Made by a program: the position numbers and the translations under genes
Shown: piece after piece, positions 1 through 10,862 of the stretch
How the letters are laid out: each line of letters opens with the position of its first letter
How positions within the stretch are numbered: the stretch's first letter is position 1
The notes under the pieces: model-generated
What the model was told of the DNA's origin: nothing
Databases searched by the model: none
What the model saw: only the letters and a program-made list of their open reading frames with translations
DNA from: Phoronis australis
Taxonomy: Eukaryota; Phoronida; Phoronidae
Reading direction: 5' to 3'
NCBI GenBank assembly: GCA_002633005.1
Contig: NMRA01000520.1
Coordinates: forward strand, 223,111-287,110
Length of the DNA stretch: 64,000 bases

Positions 1-162
1 TGACTTAGAATCCGCATTAGTTTGATAATAAACGAGTAATTCTTGGCTAGGTGCAAACAGGGTTTGGCCCAATTTTCCAAAATTTACCTATGCAACCGTT
101 TAGTTTCGATTTACATTTTAATTTTGTGCATTCACTGAAACTTACATTCAGTTCGGTTTCAG

Positions 163-267
163 GTCACGGTGAAATCTCCAGAAGGAGAATCGTTCCAAGA
201 AGGGCACGCCTACTATAACGAAGATACACGATTTTCATTTGTAAAAGTTAGCGTGCCCTTGGCAAAG
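163..267 (+). CDS. CLCA gene 1 exon (beta-sandwich, start)
   Basis: 35 codons, phase 0 at both ends, acceptor TTTCAG, donor GTGAGT. It encodes VTVKSPEGESFQEGHAYY and onward, the exact counterpart (same 105-bp length and phase) of the gene 2 exon at 46266-46370. Confidence 0.88.
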
Positions 268-3200
268 GTGAGTTCATTTATACTATACGATTTTTCGGAA
301 AGCCAGGTACTGGATCACGAAGCAGTCTATACAAATCAAACGTACAGTGCACGTCTGTCTTCATCTATGGTGTTCTTTGCTCGTGCAAAATTTCCAAAGG
401 CATCATTGCGAACAGACCCGAGTGTGGGCTCCCTACATTAAGACCCTCGCGTAAGAAGCTAGCTTGGTCAAGTACCATATACATGTATCTCGCGAACTCG
501 TGCGCGATGTAGCGTTTTCGCTAGGTTCTCTCTTCTACGGCACGTACGCCAAGATAACAAATTTCGCGGTATACAGCAGTACTGGGTCTTTTCCTGTATA
601 CATGTATATTAACGAGAAACGTCTTTAACAGGCTTCCCTGGGCGCTTTCTATCTATATTGTTAGCGATCCAACCTTAACTCAGCGAATTTAATTGTGTGC
701 CATTCAGCCCGGTAAGTGGTCCTACACAGTCAGCCTGGAGTCCCCGGAGACAGCGCTTCTGCAAGTAGGCGTCAAGTCAAAGTCCCGAACTGCCAATACA
801 GAGTCAATCAGAGTCAGCGCATGGTTGAGTAGCATAGCGCTTAAATTTCCAGCCGTCACTGTGGTGTTAGCGGAAGTTACGCAAGGATATGCGCCAGTGA
901 TTGGAGCTTCAGTCCAGGCAATAGTTGAACGACCCGCGGGCGGTTCCTATGCGTTAACACTGGCGGACAATGGTAACGGTATGTATTGGATGATATTTGT
1001 ACTATCGTAGTTTTGTCATTAATTCGGAAGGAGATCTTACTTGTAATTTATAGTGCATCAACTACATGTATTTCGGAATCTCTGATGCTGCCACTTAAAG
1101 ACAACCCAGAAACAGCATATTCCCTTTTAAAAGGACTTGTTATGTAGTGCTCCTAAATTTTGAGAAGACTGCGAGGAAGCATGCATCCGATTGTGAATCC
1201 AAGTTTGAATGTATACTATGTGTTTATGTGTTCTTTTTCTCTTCGTTTTCAAGGAATGTTTGGTTGCTGATGCATTCTTTTCCTATAAGAACCGGTGTAT
1301 TAGAGGACTCGGAGAATGCTAGACTCAGCAGAAGTTAGTGTAATGTTTAACATCACATTTTTAAACAAAAGTTTGCTGCCAGCATATGCATACAAACATG
1401 TAATTTTCAATCGAATCCGAGCATATAAGTGAATCTTATCGTGTCAAGCCTAATAAACCAAGTCCACAGCATGCAATGTTCAATTCTTCAATTTCTGTTT
1501 TCCGCACAACGTGGTAGACTTAAATGAGTGACGACAGCGTCTCATTTTAAACACTTTGAAACACTTATTTAAAACGACGCAAGCATACATGTATGTAGGG
1601 CATTTGGATTTCATCTTTTGGTTTGCAAAACTCTTTCAATGATTTGTTGGTAAAACAAGGTGAGGGATTTTCTAATCATCAGGTGCAGACTCCCAAAAGG
1701 ACGATGGAATTTACTCTGCGTACTTCACTGCGTTTACCGGAAACGGAAAGTACTCCGTGAGGGCAACTGTGACAAATGGTGGTCAAGCTAAGCTGAAGAC
1801 AGGTGGAGGAAGCGGAGGTGGTGCTATGGTAACTGATCCAGGTAATTCATGTTATTGTATTTCATGCAAGTAGTTTTACAACATAATCGAAAAAATCGAG
1901 AACAACTCACGGTTTGCATGCCAAAGTATACATTTAACAGTTTAAAAAACTAGACAGACTTCGACAGAAGTCTACCAGAACTCGAAACTTCAATAAACTT
2001 CTTCTAAGAACTGTTAGGCATTTTAACCGAAATTTTGTGCTTGTTTGATGCGACGTTATTGCGCTTAGCCGCTAATCCTTCATATATATTTTGGGGTTGT
2101 CCATGAAGTTGTTGCGACGGAGAAACACCTGTCGAGATTTTCACGAGATTTAGGCAAAAATTTATTCTGGTCTCAAAGAATTGGATATTTAGTAGCGGTT
2201 TTGTGGGAGTTTTGACGTTTATCCCAATTTCACAAACCAATCTTTTCAATCGGACACCTTTTGTTAGGCTACGGTGGTCTCGAGTATACGGTGAAACACT
2301 TTCCCTTCACTCGCGCAATTTTGCGTTGTCCTTCATGATTTCCTTGATCTACCGAGAAACTAACTGTACGTAACACAATCAGTTGTAGGCCACGTGATTT
2401 ACCAATAAGTACTCTGAATGGTCGATGGCCAACTATATCACGTGTGAATAAATGACCAGTTTCCATGTGGCGTCGTTTGTTATAGAGCTTTCATTGCAGA
2501 CATATCGGTGGTTGGTAAGGCAACTTTTACCAATGCACCTGAATTCGAACGATCCGGCACAGCGGGAGGATTCAGTGTGCAAGGCTACGACAGTTCCAAC
2601 CGTGATCCTTTCCCTCCATGTCGGATTAAGGACCTGGCAGTTATGGCTTATTCGTCTAGTGCAAAAACCGTCACATTAAGCTGGACGGCACCTGGAGAGG
2701 ATTTAGACCAAGGAACAGGTTCGTAACAGTAAATTTTCTCTTCAATAACCGAAAAAAATCAAATCTCTATATTCGTGTTAACTAAATTCGCATCAAATTC
2801 TTTAATGAGTGTTTATTTTTGTTTACGTTAGAGATGTTGCAGCGGACTGACCAGCAAAAAACGTTAAACTTGTCAGTGTTTCTTATTTGAAGAAAATTTA
2901 CTAGCTCCCTTATGCATGTAAAAAGCATTGTTGTACATGCACGAAAGTTAAATCAATGTTTCTTTCAAGTTAGTTGTTTCAAGAACTATGAACTAACGAC
3001 TATCAACTATTCTGTACCTGTATAAAACAGACAAATACTTGAAATCAAATATGCTATTTCCATAAAATGCAAGCAATGGATTTGGTGTCCAGTCCTTCAC
3101 ACCAAAATGGCGACAGTTTGCGCGGTTTATTTATTTTGGTTAGATGGCAATATCGTTATTAAGGTTTCCTACTCCTTCTTTACGCATGAGCGCGTGTGCA

Positions 3201-4509
3201 TTTTTTAACGATGTGCCTAAAGAGTAGACAACGGGTATGTGTAACTATCGAAAGTTAGGAACTAGATGTGTGGAACTACACACTGTTCTCAAGGTTTCAA
3301 AACTCGTGTTTGTTTCTTCGTCAGGTTCATTTAATATGACGTTAATTAGTGCAAATGTATCGGGTTTCAAGTAGCATGGTTATTGTTATTTTGATTCGTT
3401 TGTACTCATTTTTCATCAGTTAGAGACTACGAGATCCGCATGTCTTCCGATGACAACGACCTGACAACAAAATTTCAACACTGTAAAAAAGTGACGCACA
3501 ACGAGATTGTTACCCATCCCAAAATACTGCCATCTGGTGGACTTGAGACCATCGTCGTTCGGGTACCTGAAGGATTTTTCTTCTTCCGTATAAGGTATTT
3601 GCAGAAATTTCTTTGCAAGTATATACTGTATGAATAGCATTTATACCTTGTATGTTGTCCATTTAAGGTTGTGTACACTCCTCTTTGGGTAAATCACTGA
3701 AGATTCTGGTACACATGTGTGAAGGTATGACATACTTACATTTGTACAAGATGCGGGATCTTCACATTTGTGGCAAGAAATTCGATTTATGTCGCTCGCC
3801 GTTATAAAACCGGTCTTATCGTATTACTTTCTGATTTCAGAAATGATCTAAACTAATGAGCTTAAAGTGTAAAAACAACATATTTCCGTTTAACCTCCTC
3901 TTCGTTCGTGCTTGTCTGTACCGGTTACGTTATCGTCTGCTTCATATGGAAGGTAACTAACACGAGTGAACAATTGACCGGCATCACTAACTCGAGCAAG
4001 GTTGTGCTTGTCGATAACGATGCGTGGGTAGGAGGTCAACGCGCCAGCCCCTAACGCCTGTGCAACATTGACTTGGGAACGTGAGTGGTAATCATAGGAT
4101 AAACACTGGTGACGACCGTGGCTACAACATTAAGGCGGTTACTGTTAGTGGGGACATTTTGGAATTTTTGATCCCTCCATTGAAAATATTTACGGAAGGG
4201 GTTTTCGTCACAATCATTATCCCCCTGACCTAGTGCGCCCTGTGATGATTTGTCGCCAACAAGGTTTCCTCATATTACAGGGCCGTGGACAAAAGTGGGC
4301 AGTACAGCGAACCGTCTAACATCGTCAGTGCCGGCGAGCCTCCTTCTGACACGTGGCAAGTTGTTCTAGTCGCCATTTGTTGCACAGTTGCAGCATTGGC
4401 AATAGTGGCTACCTCTGTGATCTGCTACGTGAAGAAAAAAGCCACGAGAAAGAATGCCATCGACATTAGAAGGCTCTCTATTCAGAACAGCCTCCCCAAA
4501 GTAGCCTAG
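163..4509 (+). CDS. CLCA family protein, gene 1, 3' part (six exons)
   Basis: This is the 3' half of a calcium-activated chloride channel regulator (CLCA) gene whose 5' exons lie left of the window. Exons are 163-267, 708-978, 1683-1841, 2500-2718, 3420-3594 and 4281-4509; all have AG/GT borders and compatible phases and encode 385 residues plus TAG. The exons match the C-terminal half of gene 2 one by one. Shared family motifs include QGYAPVIGASV, SQKDDGIYSAYF, DPFPPCRIKDL and TLSWTAPGEDLD. A hydrophobic helix in the last exon (about WQVVLVAICCTVAALAIVA) is followed by KKK, consistent with a type I membrane anchor and a tail of about 30 residues. Known CLCA proteins are secreted or membrane-tethered self-cleaving metalloproteases that modulate calcium-activated chloride channels; that role is inferred here from the family. 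The metalloprotease and VWA exons are not in the window, so activity cannot be judged. Confidence 0.9.
708..978 (+). CDS. CLCA gene 1 exon (beta-sandwich core)
   Basis: 271 bp, acceptor ATTCAG, donor GTATGT, ending phase 1. It starts PGKWSYTVSLESPE and ends ALTLADNGNG. In gene 2 the same protein stretch is split by an intron into 47702-47878 and 48093-48195, so the paralogues differ by one intron here. Confidence 0.9.
1683..1841 (+). CDS. CLCA gene 1 exon (GADxxxDDGIYS motif)
   Basis: 159 bp, phase 1 to 1, acceptor CATCAG, donor GTAATT. It encodes the CLCA-typical ADSQKDDGIYSAYFTAF followed by a glycine-rich stretch (GGGSGGGA). It matches gene 2 exon 50318-50479. Confidence 0.9.
2500..2718 (+). 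CDS. CLCA gene 1 exon (FN3-like start)
   Basis: 219 bp, phase 1 to 1, acceptor TTGCAG, donor GTTCGT (weak at positions 3-4). It contains DPFPPCRIKDLAVMAY and TLSWTAPGEDLDQG, the hallmark junction of CLCA proteins. It matches gene 2 exon 51881-52090. Confidence 0.9.
3420..3594 (+). CDS. CLCA gene 1 exon (FN3-like end)
   Basis: 175 bp, phase 1 to 2, acceptor CATCAG, donor GTATTT. It encodes VRDYEIRMSSDDNDLTTKFQ to PEGFFFFRIR. Gene 2 carries the equivalent residues in its last exon with no intron at this position. Confidence 0.85.
4281..4509 (+). CDS. CLCA gene 1 last exon (membrane helix and tail)
   Basis: Acceptor ATTACAG. It encodes AVDKSGQYSEPSNIVSAG, then a hydrophobic helix of about 23 residues, then KKKATRKNAIDIRRLSIQ and a TAG stop. 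The tail has no similarity I can see to the gene 2 tail. Confidence 0.88.
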
Positions 4510-7223
4510 ATTTAAACGGGTATCTTGCCACGGTCATTTGATGGTTGAGTGCACGTTGAAAAAAGTGTTTGTATAAAATCTTTTGTTGTCTTGCGGAATT
4601 TTAGTTTAGCGGACATCTCCCGGATGTTTGAGCACTTTTTACCTGCGCGTTTGTTTCAACTGATACTTGTCATTTTGATTTTGACGATTCTGTTGGACGA
4701 ATGTTAATTCATATTCTACCGCGTTTGCCATGATAGTCGTTAAGCAAGTGTTTCGCACATAATCCCAAGCGTTTTTGCCTAATGTGTACATGTACACTAG
4801 TAGGGGTGTGAGCTATCCTTTTAATACCCGCTTGCCTTTAAGTGAATGTCTTAAACGTGCCTTTTTTATTGCTTAAACTGTTCATTTTACTAAAGAGTTT
4901 AAATCTGTAAAAGCACAAGATTTTTGAACTTAGAAAGCTTGTGGCCAACTTTTTATCATGCTATTACCAATTGGTTGACGATGCGGGGACTATTTTGTGA
5001 AATTTATCAAAAAGAAAGCTTAATTAATAGCACAAGAACGGCATCGATAACATGATCAAACTTCATTTGGTCTAAATAGTCAAGATGAGACCTCAAAACC
5101 ATGTGACAGTGAAAAATACCATGTCGTGTGCGTTTTATGCAAATAATTTTTTTTCATAAAAATCATGTGAGTCCTGCAAAAATGGAGCATAAAACAATAA
5201 TTCCTAATAGTGTTGTGGAGAACAATGCATAAAGCACAGCTGCATTAAAAATTCCACTTAAATCGGATCCACCGTTTCTGACACACGATGTTCCAAACTT
5301 CGGACATTTTCCTACTCGAAATAAATGTAATCTTAAAGGGATGATGCATATAAACCCACGTATTCTGTCAAAATATTATTCTCAATTTGGAAAATATTAT
5401 AAGCTATGAGAAAAAAAGGGCACAGGACTTTATTGGCACGGAGCGACCCCAATTAAGTCCTTGTTCTGGCGGATTATTGTAAATTAATAAGTCACAACAG
5501 GGGTCACGAAAATTCCAGTCGCTAAAAACTCGTTGACTTGCTTTGTAGGAGAAAATGTTAAGCTTGTATAGACAGTTGAGCTCGTTTCATGATGACCACC
5601 TTAATACCATAAATTTGTTCAAGTGAAAACCGAGATTCGGGGTAAGTTAAGAGCGATGGCGAAATTTCAGGAAAGATCTTTTCATTAACAAAAAGTCGGA
5701 TTTCGTTTGGTCTTTGGTCTTAACTTGGCCACTGAGAAAATAAGGCGGTTTTTGACGTACGTGATCATTCAAAATACCAGTTTGCCACCTGTTGCGAATT
5801 CACAGAACTAACCTACACTCTTATTGAAATACGACAACAACCTTGGTATTGGAACTCTAGTGTGGATTCATTTACATTCTGTATACAATAGGAATCTCGT
5901 TCACTTGAGAAGATATTTGGAAGTTATCATTTCACATGAGTCGGCTTATCACTGCATTGTCACTACTGCCTTTGCCGGTTCTCGAATCGGAATCAGAACT
6001 TCTTCAATTTATCATTGTTTAGACAGGAAAGGTTTCATGGAACTGGCCCTGGAACATCTACCATCTACAGTACAAGTTTGTTCAGCAGCTAAAATATTTC
6101 TACAAAAGACTTTTTCGTAGTATTTAATGTGGTCAGGAGTTTTAAATCTTATATTTTAACAATTGTTTACTTTGGCAAATGGTGACCCTTAATTGTACAC
6201 GCTTTCCTTAATAAAACGTGTTTTTCTCTGTGTGATGCGTCGGCGTTATTTTCTATTCATGAATTCAGTGCAGTACTACTGTAGTAACACGTACATGTAC
6301 ATGTCTAGCTATAACGTAATGTAATGTAAAGACGCGAGAAACATCATATACATTTATATAAAGGCCACCAGTGTGCCCAAACCACATGTACTTATTTTCT
6401 GCCTACCAGTTACAAGTACCTACATGTACCTCATTTTACTTGTCTCGTAACAGGCACGTACATGTACAGTACATGTGCATGTATCTCAACACGGCAAAAT
6501 ATCAAAGCCCAAAAATTCGGATTAACTCTCAGTGAACTTTCCAAACGTGACCAATCGCTGTTTTGTTTCTGGAGGAGGAACATCGAGCTAGATTCTAAAA
6601 ACCTACCAAATGCCTGGAAACGGACGTCTTCGAACGAAAAATATGTATTTCTACATTTACATGTATGAGTTTTCATACATGTATATTATACATGCACGTG
6701 TGAAAATCTCATTAAAGCGAAATCATTGGGGTTTCCGACCGAAAAGCGAATTTAATAGTTGAGATTGTTGTACGTTTTGGATGTGAAACACTGATCGAAG
6801 AGCTCATAAACAACAAAATCCATTGTGCTTATGTGATTTTATCGCCAATTGCTTGCCAGATAATCGCTGTAATCGAGATGGGTGTCTTTAAATACGCTTA
6901 AATTAGGATTCGCTTTAACGTCGGATCTTTCAACTGGCATTTCGTACCAAGTGAGTTTGAATTCGAGCTACAAGAAACTATCTGCAATACTAATTAACGT
7001 CCTTTTGAGATCCCAACACCATGTGAACTCTATAGCTCATACGAGTGCAAAATGAATGAATGCAAAGAATTTACACTCCACACTATTTCCGGTTATTTTG
7101 TTGGAAAAACACGAGTCATGCGACCTGTAGACAACAAATGTCCGCCTATGAACGTGTACTGTTTTGGGTTTTAAGATCTAATTTAAAACTTATATCTCAC
7201 TGAGCACACCACTTGGTTTTTTC
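4510..7223. other. 3' UTR and intergenic DNA, no gene seen
   Basis: Only short chance ORFs are seen (the longest is 5824-6120). The stretch 6285-6700 is notably rich in ACATGT/TACATGTA palindromes. The proximal part is probably the gene 1 3' UTR. Confidence 0.5.
5320..5325 (+). promoter_or_regulatory. candidate polyadenylation signal AATAAA, CLCA gene 1
   Basis: This is a canonical AATAAA hexamer about 0.8 kb after the gene 1 stop codon. Another lies near 6211. Choosing between them needs transcript data. Confidence 0.25.
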
Positions 7224-7238
7224 AACTCCATGATTACC
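7224..7238 (+). repeat. left target-site duplication of the Penelope-like dimer
   Basis: AACTCCATGATTACC, identical and in the same orientation as 10848-10862, directly outside the two diverging element tails. Confidence 0.75.
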
Positions 7239-7285
7239 ATGATAGCAAGTAACAGCATATGTTCACTAAAACAACAACGGTTTTA

Positions 7286-7334
7286 AAACTTGACATGCTT
7301 CGGTGTCATTTATTAAACACCATCCTCAGAAGTC
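7286..7334 (-). ncRNA. hammerhead ribozyme motif, left Penelope-like copy (altered)
   Basis: On the minus strand: GACTT (stem I), CTGAGGA (core), GGTGT/ACACC (stem II with a T-rich loop), GAAG, then CATGTC and AAGTT (stem I partner). It is the mirror of the right-copy motif except that the core GAAA reads GAAG, so the 15.1-16.1 pair would be G-U instead of A-U. I infer reduced or no cleavage. Confidence 0.6.
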
Positions 7335-7443
7335 ATAATACAGTGGCCACCTAGCTAGGCCCAGCAATAAGTAATGAAGCACAGATACAGTCAGTTAGAG
7401 GGAGTGACAATGAACTAGACCAACAATGACAACCTGTGGTGTG

Positions 7444-8424
7444 TCAGTTGGCTATTGAGTTTGGCTTGCACCAACTGATATGTAAAGCCTCACGAATTTT
7501 AAGCTCCTTTGTTGTTACTGCCTGGTCTATTATTGCAAAGTCATTGAAAGAACACTGCTGATAACAATGATTGGAGCTCTGCAGGTGAATATTTACATTT
7601 GAATTACTGTCAGAATTTAGATGTTCCTTGGTCCTGGTTTTCAAATGGCGAGCAGTTTCGCCTATATAACTGGAGCCACATCCAGCACAGATAAATTTGT
7701 ATACTACCTTGGACCGTAGACACATAGAAATTTTGTCCTTAGGGTTAAATAAACTCGACAGTTTTAGAGACTTGAATGTTAATACAACTCTTAAGTTCAC
7801 GCAGTAATCATTCACCAATTTGTTGAGTTTTCGTTGAGCACTTTTGGCGTAAAACCCAACATAGGGTATTTTACAGTACCTGTGGTTAGTTTTGTGTACA
7901 GGATGAACATCATCAGGGTTACGTTGGAGTCTTGGTTTCAGTACCCTATTGAATAATTCTAGGGGATAGCCATTCTTTTGCAAATTCGTTGTAAGTTCTT
8001 TGATAATAGAATTAAATCTAGCCCAAGTGTTGTTAATGCGATATACCCTGTCTATTAGCGTTTTTATGAGACCTACTTTATAAACAATGGATGTGAAGCT
8101 ATGAAAACAAGTGTACAGTCCTGTGTAGGTCTTCTTATAAAATACTGATGTTATCACTGAGGTACCCTCACGCTCTACTAACCCGTCCAGAAATGGCAAA
8201 ATGTTATCGACCTCTAATTCTACACTGAATTTCAAATTAGGATGCCTCGAGTTTAAATACACCAAAAATTCCTGGGCTGACTGCTGATTTTCAAATATAC
8301 AAAGCACATCATCTACATATCGTCGATAGAAATAGATGTGAGGACCAGTGTATGTCTCAATCCATGTTTTCTCATGGTAACCTAAAAACATGCCAGCTAG
8401 TATGGGAGCCAAAGGTGAACCCAT
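7444..8424 (-). CDS. Penelope-like RT/GIY-YIG fragment, left copy
   Basis: 326 codons on the minus strand. Early residues contain MGSPLAPILAGMFLG and the catalytic YVDDV box of the reverse transcriptase palm. A thumb-like region follows. Near the C-terminus a cysteine-containing segment (FICAGCGSSYIGETARHL) marks the GIY-YIG endonuclease, with KTRTKEHL after it. Both domains are diagnostic of Penelope-like elements, which reverse-transcribe at nicked DNA or telomeric ends. The N-terminal RT motifs are absent. The reading frame upstream of MGSPL is shifted relative to the right copy (one base fewer around 8424-8430), so this copy is dead on arrival: truncated and frameshifted. Confidence 0.9.
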   Translation of the reverse strand: MGSPLAPILAGMFLGYHEKTWIETYTGPHIYFYRRYVDDVLCIFENQQSAQEFLVYLNSRHPNLKFSVELEVDNILPFLDGLVEREGTSVITSVFYKKTYTGLYTCFHSFTSIVYKVGLIKTLIDRVYRINNTWARFNSIIKELTTNLQKNGYPLELFNRVLKPRLQRNPDDVHPVHKTNHRYCKIPYVGFYAKSAQRKLNKLVNDYCVNLRVVLTFKSLKLSSLFNPKDKISMCLRSKVVYKFICAGCGSSYIGETARHLKTRTKEHLNSDSNSNVNIHLQSSNHCYQQCSFNDFAIIDQAVTTKELKIREALHISWCKPNSIAN

Positions 8425-8504
8425 TGCAAACCATCAATTTGGTTAAAAACCTCCCCATTAAATACAAAATGGGTACTGGATACTGAAACGTACAGCTACT
8501 GTAT

Positions 8505-9873
8505 TTGTATCCACAAGGTTCACAGCCAGGTAGACTATATGGCCTACCAAAGATACACAAACAGACAGTGGATTCCATCCCTCCATTTAGACCTATTGTG
8601 TCATCTGTGAATACTTTCAATTACAATCTTGCCAAGTACCTATGTAAGCTACTCAAACCACATATAAATGAGGACTACACAGCAGGTGATACACTCTCTT
8701 TTGTTTCTGAGGTTAGGGGTCAAGTTCTCAGAAATCGATTCATGGCTTCTTTTGACATTGCGAGTTTGTTTACTAACCTACCTGTGGACGAATGTATATC
8801 TTTGGCTACTGACTGTATAATGAAAAACAATCCCAGTGTAAAGATTACTCTAGCTGAACTCATGGACCTATTCAAATTTGCTACCAGTAAAACCCATTTT
8901 GTATTTAATGGGGAGGTTTTTAACCAAATTGATGGTATAGCAATGGGTTCACCTTTGCCTCCCATACTAGCTGGCATGTTTTTAGGTCACCATGAGAAAA
9001 CATGGATTGAGACATACACTGGTCCTCACATCTATTTCTATCGACGATATGTAGATGATGTGTTTTGTATATTTGAAAATCAGCAGTCAGCCCAGGAATT
9101 TTTGGTGTATTTAAACTCGAGGCATCCTAACTTGAAATTCAGTGTAGAATTAGAGGTCGATAACATTTTGCCATTTCTGGACGTGTTAGTAGAGCGTGAG
9201 GGTACCTCAGTGATAACATCAGTATTTCATAAGAAGACCTACACAGGACTGTACACTTGTTTTCATAGCTTCACATCCTTTGTTTATAAAGTAGGTCTCA
9301 TAAAGACGCTAATAGACAGGGTATATCGCATTAACAACACTTGGGCTAGATTTGATTCTAATATCAAAGAACTTACAACGAATTTGCAAAAGAATGGCTA
9401 TCCCCTAGAATTAGTCAATAGGGTACTGAAAGCAAGACTCCAACGTAACCCTGATGATGTTCATCCTGTAGACAAAACTAACTACAAGTACTTTAAAATA
9501 CCCTATGTTGGGTTTTACGCCAAAATTGCTCAACGAAAACTCAACAAATTGGTGAATGATTACTGTGTGAACTTAAGAGTTGTATTAACATTCAAGTCTC
9601 TAAAACTGTCGAGTTTATTTAACCCTAAGGACAAAATTTCTATGGGTCTACGGTCCAAGGTTGTATACAAATTTATCTGTGCTGGATGTGGCTCCAGTTA
9701 TATAGGCGAAACTGTTCGCCATTTGAAAACCAGGACCAAGGAACATCTAAATTCTGACAGTAATTCACATGTAAATATTCACCTGCAGAGCTCCAATCAT
9801 TGTTATCAGCAGTGCTCTTTCAATGACTTTGCAATAATAGACCAGGCAGTAACAACAAAGGAGCTTAAAATTC
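8505..9873 (+). CDS. Penelope-like RT/GIY-YIG ORF, right copy, cut by gap
   Basis: The frame is open from 8505 to the gap at 9874. It starts inside the RT: YGLPKIHK (finger motif), FRPIVSSVNTFNYNLAKYL, ASFDIASLFTNLPVDE (motif A region), GIAMGSPLPPILAGMFLG (motif B) and YVDDVFCIFE (motif C). It ends with the GIY-YIG segment SSYIGETVRHLKTRTKEHL and ELKI just before the gap. A complete element would carry about 150-250 more N-terminal residues, so this copy is 5'-truncated at the inversion junction. The computed frame through the N run to 10760 is an artefact; by analogy with the left copy the protein should stop about 60 bp into the gap. Confidence 0.9.
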
Positions 9874-10688
9874 NNNNNNNNNNNNNNNNNNNNNNNNNNN
9901 NNNNNNNNNNNNNNNNNNNNNNNNNNNNNNNNNNNNNNNNNNNNNNNNNNNNNNNNNNNNNNNNNNNNNNNNNNNNNNNNNNNNNNNNNNNNNNNNNNNN
10001 NNNNNNNNNNNNNNNNNNNNNNNNNNNNNNNNNNNNNNNNNNNNNNNNNNNNNNNNNNNNNNNNNNNNNNNNNNNNNNNNNNNNNNNNNNNNNNNNNNNN
10101 NNNNNNNNNNNNNNNNNNNNNNNNNNNNNNNNNNNNNNNNNNNNNNNNNNNNNNNNNNNNNNNNNNNNNNNNNNNNNNNNNNNNNNNNNNNNNNNNNNNN
10201 NNNNNNNNNNNNNNNNNNNNNNNNNNNNNNNNNNNNNNNNNNNNNNNNNNNNNNNNNNNNNNNNNNNNNNNNNNNNNNNNNNNNNNNNNNNNNNNNNNNN
10301 NNNNNNNNNNNNNNNNNNNNNNNNNNNNNNNNNNNNNNNNNNNNNNNNNNNNNNNNNNNNNNNNNNNNNNNNNNNNNNNNNNNNNNNNNNNNNNNNNNNN
10401 NNNNNNNNNNNNNNNNNNNNNNNNNNNNNNNNNNNNNNNNNNNNNNNNNNNNNNNNNNNNNNNNNNNNNNNNNNNNNNNNNNNNNNNNNNNNNNNNNNNN
10501 NNNNNNNNNNNNNNNNNNNNNNNNNNNNNNNNNNNNNNNNNNNNNNNNNNNNNNNNNNNNNNNNNNNNNNNNNNNNNNNNNNNNNNNNNNNNNNNNNNNN
10601 NNNNNNNNNNNNNNNNNNNNNNNNNNNNNNNNNNNNNNNNNNNNNNNNNNNNNNNNNNNNNNNNNNNNNNNNNNNNNNNNNNNNNNNN
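9874..10688. other. assembly gap (815 N) in Penelope-like element
   Basis: A run of N inside the right arm of the inverted dimer. Sequence on the far side is the element's 3' tail. Inverted repeats commonly break assemblies, so the spacing may not be exact. Confidence 0.99.
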
Positions 10689-10776
10689 CCCCCCAAAGTA
10701 CTCACAAGGATGAACGCTATGAGATCTGGCCCACCGACTATTGTTGCTGGGCCTAGCTAGGTGGCCACTGTATTAT

Positions 10777-10825
10777 GACTTCTGAGGATGGTGTTTAATA
10801 AATGACACCGAAACATGTCAAGTTT
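10777..10825 (+). ncRNA. hammerhead ribozyme motif, right Penelope-like copy
   Basis: The elements appear in order: GACTT at 10777-10781 and AAGTT at 10820-10824 form a 5-bp stem I. CTGAGGA (10782-10788) is the CUGANGA box. GGTGT (10790-10794) pairs with ACACC (10805-10809) as stem II. GAAA (10810-10813) is followed by stem III ACATGT, a perfect palindrome with no loop. Predicted cleavage follows C10819. Penelope-like elements are known to carry minimal hammerheads with tiny stem III that act as dimers; the palindromic stem fits. One extra U (10789) sits between the core and stem II. Confidence 0.75.
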
Positions 10826-10847
10826 TAAAACCGTTGTTGTTTTCGTG

Positions 10848-10862
10848 AACTCCATGATTACC
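10848..10862 (+). repeat. right target-site duplication of the Penelope-like dimer
   Basis: AACTCCATGATTACC, matching 7224-7238. The first three bases (AAC) could also belong to the element end GTGAAC, so the true duplication is 12 to 15 bp. Confidence 0.75.

Larger units (their letters stand above)
7239..10847. mobile_element. Penelope-like retroelement, head-to-head inverted dimer
   Basis: Two 5'-truncated copies of one Penelope-like element point away from each other. The left copy (about 7239-8471) reads on the minus strand and the right copy (about 8480-10847) on the plus strand. The shared part begins near plus-strand 8890 (its mirror ends near 8470) and runs through RT, the GIY-YIG domain and the 3' tail. 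The two proteins differ at only about 18 of roughly 310 shared residues. Both outer ends carry a hammerhead-like motif and the tail CTAGCTAGGTGGCCACTGTA. The whole unit is flanked by the same 15-bp sequence in direct orientation, which suggests one insertion event. An 815-base gap (9874-10688) interrupts the right copy. Confidence 0.9.

Noticed and set aside
9806-10705. A 299-codon minus-strand frame over the gap
   Set aside because: It consists almost entirely of N; the remaining residues are the antisense of the Penelope-like ORF.
8505-10760. A 751-codon plus-strand frame running through the N gap
   Set aside because: About 270 codons are N. Only 8505-9873 is real coding sequence; by the left copy the protein should end soon after ELKI.
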